From positions 434,001 through 498,000 of the forward strand of contig NZ_CAHJXM010000001.1 of assembly GCF_903645295.1 (NCBI RefSeq): a DNA stretch of 64,000 nucleotides. Direction: 5' to 3'. Shown here piece by piece: positions 48,973-58,062 of the stretch (position 1 is the first letter of the stretch; each line of letters opens with the position of its first letter). Both the position numbers and the translations under genes were made by a program. The notes under the pieces were generated by a model that made no database searches, was not told the origin of the DNA, and was given only the letters and a program-made list of their open reading frames with translations. Origin of the DNA: Bacillus sp. Marseille-Q1617. Lineage in GTDB: Bacteria > Bacillota > Bacilli > Bacillales > Bacillaceae_B.

Positions 48973-51417
48973 ATGGCTGATATCAGACCCTTGAATGGGA
49001 TAAGTATTCATTCGATTCCTGTCCCTGCTGCGTTATGGAACACTGATAAACATACGATCGCAGAAGCCAATCCAGAATGGGAAGAGCTGTTCCGAATGGA
49101 CTGCTTCAATAGTAAAAGATTGCTAGATACAGATGGGAGTCGCATTTTACATAACGACCGTTCATATACTCTTAAGCGCAGAACGGTGGAATGCGGCATC
49201 GATCTACTCATGATTGTTCCCCGTGACGAGAAGGAAAACGTGAAAAAGGCAGAAGACAAACAGAACTCTTTATCAGAAATATATCAAACGCTGATAAAGA
49301 ATACGCCAACATGTGTTTGTATAATTGATAAAAACGGCATCCTGACTGAAATGAATGAGTCATTTAAAAAGCTCTTCATGTTGACCGACGATGCCATTGG
49401 AGAATCGCTATGCAGGCAGCCGGCCTTCAAAAAACCTGAATTTGTGGATCTGGTGGTTCAGGGTATTGAAGGGAAGAATACACAGAGTGAGGAGCTCACT
49501 TTCACGACAGAGGGCAGTCATCTATGCACCTGTCATATCACGATTTCACCGGCGGACTACAATCCGCAGGGGACTATTGATCATGTAGGCATCATCCTTC
49601 ACGATATCACGGAAAAAAAGAAATACGAAAATGAACTGATTTCTTTAAAAGTGGAGCTTGAAAATACGCTGAGGCTTCAAAAGACAATCACGTATAAAAT
49701 CAAGAAACGTGACAATGATTTCGTAATCGAGATGGCCGCGGGTGATCTCCTTAATAAACTCGATATTTCCCCTTCCAACGTGATCGGCAAAACGATTCAG
49801 GAAGTGTTCGACTCTTATCACCTTGGGAAAATTCAGCCTAAATTAAATAGAATCTGGGAAACAGGAGAGGAACTGACATACGAAGATAAATACAAAGATT
49901 TGGAATATATCGCCTCGATTGTGCCAGTTCTGAAAAACGGAAAAGTCTCAAAAATCATCTGTTCCATCGCTGATATTTCGATGATCAAAGATATTCAGAG
50001 AAAATTGGTTGAGGCGCAGCAAAAGTATCAATCCATTGTACAATACAGTCCGGATAATATTTATATGGTTGATACGGAAGGGATCATCCAGGAAGTGAAC
50101 CCGGCAGCCGAGGATCAATGGACATCCCCCTCATCCGATATGATCGGCACTCATTATAGTGAATTCATCGCTGAAGATAAGATAAAAGAGGCATCCGATA
50201 ATTTTGAAGCTGCCCTGCAAGGGGAAGCCACCAGATACATGGCGACCTTCGTGAACAGAGAAGGTGATAGAAGTCATATCAGTGTCACGAATATCCCGAT
50301 TCGTGTAGGCGGCAAAGTCATCGGTATATATGGATTCGGTCAGGACATTACGGCCAGAATCAAAATGGAAGAAGAATTAAAAGAAGCGAAAGAACTTCTT
50401 GAAGCCTATTTTGAACATGCGGGTGATGGGATCGCCCTCCTTGATCCTGCCGGCAATATTCTAAAGGTCAATCAGCATTTCGAGTCGATGTTCGGCTGGA
50501 AGGAAGCCGATATCGCCGGTAAAGAAATCACGATTCTCCATCTGGAGGAGCAGGTATCTCAATTTAAACAGAATTTAAAAACGGTCAAAGAAGGTAAGAG
50601 GATTAAAGATTTTGAGACCGTTCGTTACAGAAGAGACGGTTCACCGATTGAAATTATGTTTAATCTCAATCCCATTTTGAACGACACAGGAAAATTGATT
50701 GGAATCTCTGCGATCATCCGTGATTTATCTGAAAAGAAACGTAACGAAGATCTGTTGAAAAAATCAGAGCAGCTCGCTATGATCGGGCAGCTGGCTGCAG
50801 GGGTCGCACATGAAATCCGCAACCCGTTGACGACAATCAAAGGCTTCCTGCAGCTGATGAAGGAAAGTGCTGAAGATGAGTTCCACTTGAAAGTCATTCA
50901 AGGCGAACTCGACCGTATCGAAATCATTACGAATGAATTCCTGGCACTGGCTAAGCCCCGTGCCGTCCAATTTTCATTAACCTCCCTGACCAGCCTGCTG
51001 ACAAGCTCAGTCGAGTTCATCAAGATGGAATGCCTGAAGCAGGGGGTGGATGTACGCTTCTCTGTTGAGGAGGCGGAAATTCATTGTGACTCCCATCAAA
51101 TCAAACAGGTGGTGCTCAATGTCATGAAAAATGCCGTGGAAGCACTGCCGAATGGCGGCCTTCTGAGCGTTCAGCTCCAACGCGAAAACGATTACGCGAA
51201 GATATCGATCCAGGATAACGGAGCCGGAATCCCGCCTGAGCGGATGAAGCATCTAGGTGAACCCTTTTACAGCACAAAGGAAAAAGGGACGGGGCTCGGC
51301 TTGATGATCTGCCAGAAAATAATCAAGGAACATAACGGTTCGATCTCCATCCAAAGCAACGTGAACGAAGGAACAACCGTCAATATCTTGCTTCCGATTG
51401 CAGGGAAGGATTCATAA
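48973..51417 (+). CDS. Multi-PAS sensor histidine kinase, sporulation-kinase type
   Basis: The 814-residue soluble kinase has about five PAS-like sensor regions (e.g. TLIKNTPTCVCIIDKNGILT near 110, SIVQYSPDNIYMVDTEGIIQ near 352, AYFEHAGDGIALLDPAGNIL near 478). A HisKA domain follows with the phosphorylated His in AGVAHEIRNPLTTIKGFLQL, then HATPase_c (NVMKNAVEALPNGG, DNGAGIPPER, GTGLGLMICQ). There are no membrane helices and no response regulator adjoins, as with the orphan kinases KinA and KinE that feed the Spo0F phosphorelay. Which Kin it matches cannot be settled here. AGGAAGG precedes the ATG. Confidence 0.85.
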   Translation: MADIRPLNGISIHSIPVPAALWNTDKHTIAEANPEWEELFRMDCFNSKRLLDTDGSRILHNDRSYTLKRRTVECGIDLLMIVPRDEKENVKKAEDKQNSLSEIYQTLIKNTPTCVCIIDKNGILTEMNESFKKLFMLTDDAIGESLCRQPAFKKPEFVDLVVQGIEGKNTQSEELTFTTEGSHLCTCHITISPADYNPQGTIDHVGIILHDITEKKKYENELISLKVELENTLRLQKTITYKIKKRDNDFVIEMAAGDLLNKLDISPSNVIGKTIQEVFDSYHLGKIQPKLNRIWETGEELTYEDKYKDLEYIASIVPVLKNGKVSKIICSIADISMIKDIQRKLVEAQQKYQSIVQYSPDNIYMVDTEGIIQEVNPAAEDQWTSPSSDMIGTHYSEFIAEDKIKEASDNFEAALQGEATRYMATFVNREGDRSHISVTNIPIRVGGKVIGIYGFGQDITARIKMEEELKEAKELLEAYFEHAGDGIALLDPAGNILKVNQHFESMFGWKEADIAGKEITILHLEEQVSQFKQNLKTVKEGKRIKDFETVRYRRDGSPIEIMFNLNPILNDTGKLIGISAIIRDLSEKKRNEDLLKKSEQLAMIGQLAAGVAHEIRNPLTTIKGFLQLMKESAEDEFHLKVIQGELDRIEIITNEFLALAKPRAVQFSLTSLTSLLTSSVEFIKMECLKQGVDVRFSVEEAEIHCDSHQIKQVVLNVMKNAVEALPNGGLLSVQLQRENDYAKISIQDNGAGIPPERMKHLGEPFYSTKEKGTGLGLMICQKIIKEHNGSISIQSNVNEGTTVNILLPIAGKDS

Positions 51418-51425
51418 AGAAAATG

Positions 51426-51463
51426 AAGCTTCAAAACGGTAATGGTTATCCGTTTTGAAGCTT
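51426..51463 (+). terminator. Terminator of the PAS kinase gene
   Basis: AAGCTTCAAAACGG (51426-51439) pairs perfectly with CCGTTTTGAAGCTT (51450-51463), followed by T. Confidence 0.9.
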
Positions 51464-51699
51464 TTTTTTATAAAGTAATTTCAGTTAAATACGACACGTT
51501 TCCCAGTGGGATTGACGATTGATGCCGGGGAAATAGCGACAAATCATGCGGTTTAGCTGCTCATATCGTTTATTTTCCGGGAAATAGATGATTCTACAAA
51601 TTCGGCAGATTTGTCTAAAAAAGGGGGCTCCCCTTCAGCACATCCGCAAGTTTCAACATTCCACATTAAGGATAAATGTAAGGGAAGAGGTGAAACGAT

Positions 51700-53016
51700 A
51701 TGCGGACAAGTGTGTTTATCAGCGGGGGAGGAATCGGCGGACTGACACTTGGGTTGAAGCTTGCACATTGCGGAGTTGATGTGACCGTAGCAGAAAGGCT
51801 GCCGGGCCCGAGCCCCATCTATAAAGGAGAACTGCTTCAGCCAAAAAGCCTGGAAATACTCGATTCTCTTGGTGTGATCGAAACTGTCTTTGAACATGGT
51901 CATAAAATTTCGGATTTAGAGCTGACCGAACTGAAGAATGAAAAGGCTGAACCGGAGTATTCATTGATGAGCTACTCCATTCTGCCCAGCCACTATCCAT
52001 TTTCATTGATGATCCACCACGAAACCCTAAAAGGAATCTTATTGAATAAGGCGAAGGAATATCCATCTTTTCACTATCATCCTCATACCGTGTGCAAAGA
52101 AATACAAAATCATAAAGTAACGCTCGAGAACCGGAAGGATAAAGAGTCATTTGAGGTGGAGTGTGATTTCATCATCGGGGCGGAAGGCAGGAGCTCCGTC
52201 ACGCGGGACTACATGAATGTAACTGTCAAAGAAAAGAATTATAATCATCACTTCCTGACAGTCACGTTCCCAAGGCCGGAAAAGATGGTAAAAGGAAAAA
52301 TCATTTCAACCTACCAGTCTTTCCTCGGATTGTTTCCGCTCCCGGACAACGAGGTTCGCTCTGTTTATCTGATTCCGGCGGGAGAATATAAATCCCTCAG
52401 AAAAAAACCGATTTCCGAGTTTCATAAACTTTATATAAAAATGTGTCCCGAACTTGATGGGTACGTCAATCAGATACAGGAATGGAAACAGATTCAGCTG
52501 ATGGTGCCACTCAAGTATCACAGCGATACTTATGTAAAGGATCACTTGGCGATCATCGGAGACGCGGCTCATACCGTTCACCCCATGGCAGGTGAAGGAA
52601 TGAACATGGCGATTCAGGATGGAGATGTCCTCGGTGAATTGCTATGCGATATGTACAAGAAAGACAAAATAGACCCTTCCAATCTCGAATGGTATCCGAA
52701 AGTACGGAGAAAAAGGGTTTCCCATCAAATGCACCTGAGCCACTTGTCGGCGCTTGTATATTCGTATCCGTACAGGCCGGTCGGGTGGCTGCGAAAGAAA
52801 AGCCTGCAGAGAATGGAAAAAGACAATGTCTCCCATTACAAACAAATGCTGAATATATCGGGACTGGGGCTCTGGAGGGAAACCCTCTATGATCGCATGA
52901 TCCAAGGGGGGATCCTCCCGACTCGATCAGACAGAATCACCGGAGAAGAGAAGGGCAACTCAACATTTACAGAAACCCAAGACTATCCTTGGAAAGAAAC
53001 GGAGGCATTACAATGA
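51700..53016 (+). CDS. FAD-dependent aromatic-type monooxygenase
   Basis: The 438-residue flavoprotein has the N-terminal FAD dinucleotide motif (SGGGIGGLTLGLKLA, residues 8-22), the DG-type motif (CDFIIGAEGRSSVTRDY) and the second FAD motif (AIIGDAAHTVHPMAGEGMNM). It is of the p-hydroxybenzoate or UbiH hydroxylase class. The substrate is unknown. Its TGA overlaps the ATG of a methyltransferase (ATGA at 53013), so the two are translationally coupled, as often in O-methylated quinone or polyketide-type modification. GAAGAGG precedes the ATG. Confidence 0.85.
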   Translation: MRTSVFISGGGIGGLTLGLKLAHCGVDVTVAERLPGPSPIYKGELLQPKSLEILDSLGVIETVFEHGHKISDLELTELKNEKAEPEYSLMSYSILPSHYPFSLMIHHETLKGILLNKAKEYPSFHYHPHTVCKEIQNHKVTLENRKDKESFEVECDFIIGAEGRSSVTRDYMNVTVKEKNYNHHFLTVTFPRPEKMVKGKIISTYQSFLGLFPLPDNEVRSVYLIPAGEYKSLRKKPISEFHKLYIKMCPELDGYVNQIQEWKQIQLMVPLKYHSDTYVKDHLAIIGDAAHTVHPMAGEGMNMAIQDGDVLGELLCDMYKKDKIDPSNLEWYPKVRRKRVSHQMHLSHLSALVYSYPYRPVGWLRKKSLQRMEKDNVSHYKQMLNISGLGLWRETLYDRMIQGGILPTRSDRITGEEKGNSTFTETQDYPWKETEALQ

Positions 53017-54002
53017 TTGCAGAGATGGCGAAAGTATGGCGGGCAAGGACCTGGATGAAGAAGAATGTCCCGTTTTTATACAGCTGGCACGCCTATGTAG
53101 GGTACGAAATGGAACTGTTCGAAAGCTTCAAGAAGCCTGCTTCGATACAGGAAGTGGCGATTGAAAAGAATATTGAAATGGACTTGTTGGAGCAATGGGT
53201 GGAAGTCGGAATCACCCTCAAGCATTTGAAACGCGCTTCAAAGGACCGTGTGAGAATCAAAAACGGCTGGAAACTGCCTTCTTCTAAAAAAGAAGCATTC
53301 TCTTCAGGAGTATTGCTGAAGGAAATGATGGAGCTTCATATCCCGGCTCTGTTATCTTATCCGAGCCTCCTCAGAAATCAGACGAGACAGCATTTCAACT
53401 CTGAACTGCACGGTTCTACCGTTGCCAAGACATCCATCCTTCTCGAACGATTTGCGTTTCCGAAGCTTCAAAAAGTAATGAAGAAGTTCAAAGTGAATTC
53501 CGTGCTGGACCTGGGATGCGGGGAAGGCGGCTATATCCGCAGGCTCGCAGACCGCTACCCGAAGAAACAGATGGTCGGAATTGAAATCCATGAAGCGGTG
53601 GCAAGGGAAGCGGAGGAACAGCTGCAAAGCTATAATAATGTCGATATCGAATGCTGCGATCTGCATGATTACAAGCCGCAGCAAGCGTTTGATATGGTGA
53701 TGGCAAATAATCTTTTTCATTATATAGATCCATCGGAGCGGCTGCAATTTTTTGAAAAAGCCTCGGACTGGCTGGAGAAAAAAGGACTGTTCTTCGTCCT
53801 TACGCCGATGCAGAAATCAAAGCATGGCCAGCAGTTCTCCAGTGCGTTCAACAGCTTCTTCATGACATTCCAAAACCTGCACCCGATCCCTTCCCAAAAA
53901 GAGATGGAGACAATCGCCAAAAAGACCGGTTTCAAGGTCGTATCGGTGGAACCGATTGTGAAGGAAGGCGGATGGTATGCCCTCTGTTTTAAGAAAAAAT
54001 AA
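53013..54002 (+). CDS. Class I SAM-dependent methyltransferase
   Basis: The 329-residue protein has an N-terminal helical region resembling the winged-helix dimerisation part of O-methyltransferases (PASIQEVAIEKNIEMDLLEQ), then the SAM motif VLDLGCGEGGYIRRLADRYP (near 167-186), acidic post-motif VGIEIHEAV and FDMVMANNLFHYIDPSERLQ. The ATG at 53013 follows CGGAGG by 7 bases and overlaps the monooxygenase stop. The pair probably hydroxylates and methylates one small molecule, perhaps a quinone or phenolic; this is inference. Confidence 0.85.
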   Translation: MIAEMAKVWRARTWMKKNVPFLYSWHAYVGYEMELFESFKKPASIQEVAIEKNIEMDLLEQWVEVGITLKHLKRASKDRVRIKNGWKLPSSKKEAFSSGVLLKEMMELHIPALLSYPSLLRNQTRQHFNSELHGSTVAKTSILLERFAFPKLQKVMKKFKVNSVLDLGCGEGGYIRRLADRYPKKQMVGIEIHEAVAREAEEQLQSYNNVDIECCDLHDYKPQQAFDMVMANNLFHYIDPSERLQFFEKASDWLEKKGLFFVLTPMQKSKHGQQFSSAFNSFFMTFQNLHPIPSQKEMETIAKKTGFKVVSVEPIVKEGGWYALCFKKK

Positions 54003-54012
54003 GATTGGATCA

Positions 54013-54042
54013 GGACTGACTTCTTGAAGGCAGTCCTTTTAA
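54013..54042 (+). terminator. Terminator of monooxygenase-methyltransferase operon
   Basis: AGGACTG (54013-54019) pairs with CAGTCCT (54032-54038), followed by TTT. Confidence 0.65.
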
Positions 54043-54104
54043 AATAGTTTTTTATTTCTTAGGTAAAAATAAGGGAAACTGCATGTGGGATGGAGGTAAT
54101 ACGT

Positions 54105-55418
54105 TTGGGAAGAGATGAGATGTATGATTGTATCGGAATTGGTATCGGGCCGTATAATTTGAGCCTGGCTGCGTTGGTAGATGAGAAGACGAAGTTGAAG
54201 GTGAAGTTTTTCGACAAGACACCTGAATTTCAGTGGCATCCCGGTATGCTGATCGATTTGACCGATCTGCAGGTGCCGTTCATCGCTGACCTGGTCACAT
54301 TCGCGAATCCGCAGAGTAAGTACAGCTATTTGAATTATTTACATACCCATAACCGGCTGTACAAGTTTTTCTTTTTTCATAAATTTGAAATGCCGAGACA
54401 GGAGTACAATGATTATGCGCGCTGGGTCGTGAAGCAGCTTCCGGGCTGTCAATTTCACAGTGAGGTCATCGGTGTGAAGGATACAGGCGATCACTATGAA
54501 ATCGAGATTGACAACCGGCTGACGGATGAACGTGAGGTGTATCATGCGAAACATGTGGTGATGGGGACGGGAAGTAAACCGCTTATATTGGATGGAATGG
54601 ACGGACTTCCATCAGAAGACGTCCACCATACGAGCCGATACTTGTTTCATAAAGATACCACCATGGAAAGTTCATCGATCACGATCATCGGCTCGGGTCA
54701 GAGTGCAGCGGAAGTCTTTTATGATTTGTTAAAAGAGCAAAGGGATCATCCGTACAAGCTGACGTGGATGACGAGGTCGGAGGGGATCCTCCAGCTCGAA
54801 TCATCAAAACTCGGCCAGGAGTTCTTCGCCCCGGATTATGTCGATTATTTTCATGGGCTGTCATTTGAAAAGAGGCTGAGTGCCTTGAAGACGCTCGATC
54901 AGCTCAGGAATGGGATCGATATGGATACGCTGAATAATATTTATAACATCCTTTACAATCATTCTGTCAGCAAGAATGCTCCCGATATTGTGATTCAGCC
55001 TTTGACGGAAGTCAAAAAGATCCGGCAGGAAGAAAACCAATATGTACTGAGCTGCCATCAATGGCAGGAGGATAAGGAGTTTTCATATTTGTCGGGGAAG
55101 ATCATTCTGGCAACGGGGTATGTACCGAACATCCCATCGTGGTTCGATGATGCTTTCAGGGACAAGATTGTGTGGGAGGACGATAAAAGATTCAAGGTAA
55201 CAAGGGATTATAAGCTGGAGTTTAAGGATGACGAGGAGCGCGGCCATCATTTTTATACGCTGACGAACCTTGAACACTCTCACGGGGCAGGGGCGACAAA
55301 CCTTGGTTTGGCCGTGGATCGCAACATCGCGATTATCAATAGTATCGTCGGGGAGGAAGTATACAAAGTTCAGAGAAATACAATTTTCTCCCAATTCTCT
55401 ATGGATGAACACTCTTAA
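54105..55418 (+). CDS. iucD: L-lysine/ornithine N-monooxygenase (siderophore hydroxylase)
   Basis: The 437-residue flavoprotein matches the IucD/SidA/PvdA family: FAD motif GIGIGPYNLSLAAL, FQWHPGMLIDLTDLQVPFIA, the NADPH motif ITIIGSGQSAAEVFYDLL, and the C-terminal ATGYVPNIP and GAGATNLGLAVDRN segments. It hydroxylates the side-chain amine of lysine or ornithine for hydroxamate siderophores. No IucA/IucC synthetase, NRPS or iron transporter lies nearby. The TTG at 54105 follows GGAGGT by 7 bases; an ATG at 54120 and one at 54090 are alternatives. Confidence 0.85.
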   Translation: MGRDEMYDCIGIGIGPYNLSLAALVDEKTKLKVKFFDKTPEFQWHPGMLIDLTDLQVPFIADLVTFANPQSKYSYLNYLHTHNRLYKFFFFHKFEMPRQEYNDYARWVVKQLPGCQFHSEVIGVKDTGDHYEIEIDNRLTDEREVYHAKHVVMGTGSKPLILDGMDGLPSEDVHHTSRYLFHKDTTMESSSITIIGSGQSAAEVFYDLLKEQRDHPYKLTWMTRSEGILQLESSKLGQEFFAPDYVDYFHGLSFEKRLSALKTLDQLRNGIDMDTLNNIYNILYNHSVSKNAPDIVIQPLTEVKKIRQEENQYVLSCHQWQEDKEFSYLSGKIILATGYVPNIPSWFDDAFRDKIVWEDDKRFKVTRDYKLEFKDDEERGHHFYTLTNLEHSHGAGATNLGLAVDRNIAIINSIVGEEVYKVQRNTIFSQFSMDEHS

Positions 55419-55422
55419 CGAC

Positions 55423-55447
55423 GTTTTATTTTTGGGTGAAAGGGTAC
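55423..55447 (+). promoter_or_regulatory. Sigma-B-like promoter of the PfpI gene
   Basis: GTTTTA (55423-55428), 13 bases, GGGTAC (55442-55447). Consensus is GTTTAA-N12-14-GGGTAT. The B. subtilis homologue yfkM is a general stress gene. Confidence 0.5.
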
Positions 55448-55499
55448 AGTTACTATGTGGGCAAAACAATAAACTAACAATTAGGAGTGTTTTCGATTT

Positions 55500-56015
55500 A
55501 TGGCTAAAGTTGCATGCTTACTTACAGATATGTTTGAAGACGTAGAATTTACAGATCCGGAAAAAGCATTGAAAGAAGCAGGACACGAAGTCATCACGAT
55601 TGAAAAGGAAAAAGGCAAATCGGTAAAAGGAAAGCAGGGAGACGCGACGGTTTCGATCGATGAGAACATCGACAATGTAAAACCAGAAGACTTTGACGCA
55701 CTCCTGCTGCCTGGCGGATTCTCCCCGGACCAGCTGCGTGCGGATGACCGTTTTGTGAAATTCACGAAGCACTTCATGGATGAAAAGAAACCGGTCTTTG
55801 CAATCTGCCACGGACCACAGCTTCTGATCACAGCGAAGGCGCTTGAGGGCAGACACGCGACAGGCTTCACGTCCATCAAAGTGGACATGGAATATGCCGG
55901 CGCCACTTATGAGGATAAGGAAGTCGTCGTATGCGGTGACCAGCTTGTGACGAGCAGAACACCGGATGACCTGCCGGCGTTCAACCGTGAGTCGTTAAAA
56001 ATTCTTTCAAAATAA
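55500..56015 (+). CDS. yfkM: PfpI/DJ-1 family general stress protein
   Basis: The 171-residue protein is a PfpI-type DJ-1 member: ACLLTDMFEDVEFTDPEKAL, DALLLPGGFSPDQLRAD and the nucleophile elbow PVFAICHGPQLLITAKA with the conserved Cys, then SRTPDDLPAFNRE. Such proteins act as deglycases, peptidases or chaperones; the exact activity is unclear. It resembles B. subtilis YfkM (GSP18). AGGAGTG lies upstream of the ATG. A sigma-B-like promoter fits a stress role, and the neighbouring yfkK homologue keeps the Bacillus gene order. Confidence 0.85.
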   Translation: MAKVACLLTDMFEDVEFTDPEKALKEAGHEVITIEKEKGKSVKGKQGDATVSIDENIDNVKPEDFDALLLPGGFSPDQLRADDRFVKFTKHFMDEKKPVFAICHGPQLLITAKALEGRHATGFTSIKVDMEYAGATYEDKEVVVCGDQLVTSRTPDDLPAFNRESLKILSK

Positions 56016-56022
56016 TGTAAGT

Positions 56023-56053
56023 GAAGGGACGTTCCTAGTTGGAACGTCCCTTC
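56023..56053 (+). terminator. Terminator of yfkM
   Basis: GAAGGGACGTTCC (56023-56035) pairs perfectly with GGAACGTCCCTTC (56041-56053). Confidence 0.8.
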
Positions 56054-56064
56054 TTATGAATAGA

Positions 56065-56116
56065 AAGGCCCGTCCCTCGCTGCGTTAATGCGTTAACGCG
56101 GTCTGGGACGGGCCTT
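56065..56116 (-). repeat. Dispersed GGGACGGGCCTT palindrome, likely yfkK terminator
   Basis: AAGGCCCGTCCC (56065-56076) faces GGGACGGGCCTT (56105-56116), with CGTTAACG inside. Same family as 27281 and 42391. Confidence 0.75.
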
Positions 56117-56121
56117 CAACA

Positions 56122-56343
56122 TTATTTGCGGAGTGCTCCGAGTTCTTCGATGATGGCTGTCATTTCGCTTGGGCTGAAGCGGTCTTTCTTTTCGACCATC
56201 ATATAGAGGTCGTGAAGGTCTTCGTACATTTCTTCGTTAAAGTGTTCAGGCTTGATGGCGCCGGCGTTTACGACGTTCAGTTTTTCCTTGATGGCGGTGA
56301 TCATGAATTCGATGTTTTCAGTTGTGTTTTGTGATAAGTCCAT
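56122..56343 (-). CDS. yfkK: DUF1128 (YfkK) family protein
   Basis: The 73-residue protein matches the DUF1128 family (B. subtilis YfkK): [40 protein letters not shown] and [17 protein letters not shown]. It is small, helical and cytosolic; function unknown. The ATG at 56343 follows AAAGGA by about 9 bases; a longer upstream start is less likely. It is convergent with yfkM. Confidence 0.85.
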   Translation of the reverse strand: MDLSQNTTENIEFMITAIKEKLNVVNAGAIKPEHFNEEMYEDLHDLYMMVEKKDRFSPSEMTAIIEELGALRK

Positions 56344-56639
56344 TAATGCTCGTCCTTTCTTTCGCACATATTATTAGTATTCATCTTTCCATGATTCACC
56401 CCCCTTGTCAATAACCTCTGGGATGAGAGCGCCGAAAGAAGGATTTTTTTCCTGAATGTTTTACACTATTAGGAATTGGGGAATTAGTAGTTAAGCAAGG
56501 AAGGTTAGGGGAAACTAAACCGGAACTTCGCTGTATGAAGGAACTTTGAGCATGTTTAGAGAAAATAATATAAAAGGTGAAAACTGGCTGCCGTCCACTG
56601 AGGCTGCAGCGGTTCATGAATGAAATAGGAGGTTATGAG

Positions 56640-57056
56640 ATGGGAAATAGTAAATTTTTAAAAGGTGTCATGATTGGCGCTGTTGCGGGAGGGCTTCTGT
56701 CACTCTTGGACAAAACGACCCGCCAGGAAATGGGGACGACGCTGAAAAACAGCGGAACTACTATTACGAAGTATTCAAAGAATCCAAAGATGCTGGCAGA
56801 CACGTCAAAGGATGTCTATGAAAAGCTGAGAACGACTGCCGATCAAGTCAGCAAAGATATTCAATTCATTTCAGAAAAGGTAAATGAGATCAAGGATATG
56901 ACTCCTCAAGTGAAAGAGATGATCGAGGAGACGAAAGAAACGTTTGAGGATTCATCAGAGGCATACAAGGAGACGTTTTCTGACCATCCTTCAAACGAAT
57001 TGAATTCCGGGGAAGAAGCAAGCCAGCCTGTGGCTTCATCTTTCAAAGGATATTAA
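56640..57056 (+). CDS. YtxH-domain general stress-type protein
   Basis: The 138-residue protein has an N-terminal hydrophobic segment typical of YtxH (FLKGVMIGAVAGGLLSLLDK, residues 6-25), then a long amphipathic helical tail (DTSKDVYEKLRTTADQVSKD, TPQVKEMIEETKETFEDSSE). It likely associates with the membrane. B. subtilis YtxH is sigma-B and sigma-H controlled; I did not find such a promoter here. The ATG at 56640 follows AGGAGG by 7 bases. The yfkH homologue begins 48 bases downstream, so they may share an operon. Confidence 0.75.
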   Translation: MGNSKFLKGVMIGAVAGGLLSLLDKTTRQEMGTTLKNSGTTITKYSKNPKMLADTSKDVYEKLRTTADQVSKDIQFISEKVNEIKDMTPQVKEMIEETKETFEDSSEAYKETFSDHPSNELNSGEEASQPVASSFKGY

Positions 57057-57104
57057 AAAGGAAAACGAACTGCATAATTAAGAAATACTAAAAGAGGTGA
57101 GTGG

Positions 57105-57947
57105 ATGTCGGAGGGGACGACCCGCAAAGGTTGGAAAAAGGATTCGAAGAATTTATTCAAGCAAATCAGCGCCAACGATATCACCGGGCTGGCTGCACAG
57201 ATTGCTTATTACTTTTTGTTATCACTATTTCCGCTGCTGATTTTTGTTTTCACGCTGCTGCCTTATCTTCCTGTTGAGCAGGGAGATATACTGGGTGTGA
57301 TCAGAGATTTTGCACCGGGAGAAACGATGAAGATGATTGAAGAAAATCTGGGTGAAGTCATGTCCAATCGAAATACCGGTCTGTTGTCGATCTCCATTAT
57401 CGCGACAATCTGGTCGGCGTCGAACGGCATGAATGCAATCGTGAAAAGTTTGAACCGCGCGTACGATGTGGAAGAAACAAGATCGTTCATCGTCACACGT
57501 TTGATGTCGATCGTGCTGACTCTCGGTATGATTGTCGTGTTTGTGGTGGCACTTCTGCTGCCGGTTTTTGGGAAGCAAATCGGACTTTTCTTATTTTCTC
57601 AATTCGGTTTTTCAGAACAATTCCTGACGATTTGGAATGGGATTCGATGGGCGATTTCACCGCTCATTCTGTTCATTGTATTCGTCGGGCTGTATTACTT
57701 CGCGCCGAGCAAGAGAATCAGATGCTTGAGTGCCATCCCCGGAGCGATTTTTGCAACGGTCGGGTGGGTGCTTGTTTCACTGGCATTCTCCTTCTATGTA
57801 AGCAGTTTCGGTAATTATTCTGCCACTTACGGGAGTATCGGAGGAATCATCGTATTGATGATCTGGTTCTACCTGACGGGGATCATCATCATGGTCGGCG
57901 GGGAAATCAATGCAATGGCAACGGAAAAAGACGATACACCATGCTGA
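57105..57947 (+). CDS. yfkH: YihY/BrkB family membrane protein
   Basis: The 280-residue protein has six to seven helices and the YihY signatures: GLAAQIAYYFLLSLFPLLIF, SIIATIWSASNGMNAIVKSL, LNRAYDVEETRSF, LYYFAPSKRIRC, and GSIGGIIVLMIWFYLTGIII ending in GGEINA. Despite the old label ribonuclease BN it is a membrane protein of unknown transport role. GAGGTG precedes the ATG. It resembles B. subtilis YfkH, in keeping with the yfk gene set here. Confidence 0.85.
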   Translation: MSEGTTRKGWKKDSKNLFKQISANDITGLAAQIAYYFLLSLFPLLIFVFTLLPYLPVEQGDILGVIRDFAPGETMKMIEENLGEVMSNRNTGLLSISIIATIWSASNGMNAIVKSLNRAYDVEETRSFIVTRLMSIVLTLGMIVVFVVALLLPVFGKQIGLFLFSQFGFSEQFLTIWNGIRWAISPLILFIVFVGLYYFAPSKRIRCLSAIPGAIFATVGWVLVSLAFSFYVSSFGNYSATYGSIGGIIVLMIWFYLTGIIIMVGGEINAMATEKDDTPC

Positions 57948-57962
57948 TAAACCATATGTTTT

Positions 57963-58006
57963 AGGGAAAGATTCTATTAAACATACGTTTAATGGGTCTT
58001 TCTTTT
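57963..58006 (+). terminator. Terminator of yfkH
   Basis: GAAAGA-TTC-TATTAAAC faces GTTTAAT-GGG-TCTTTC, followed by TTTTTT. Confidence 0.75.
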
Positions 58007-58062
58007 TTGTGTGCAATTAGAATGGGTCAAGTATAATAAGGGGAAAAAGGGAGGTGCACCTT

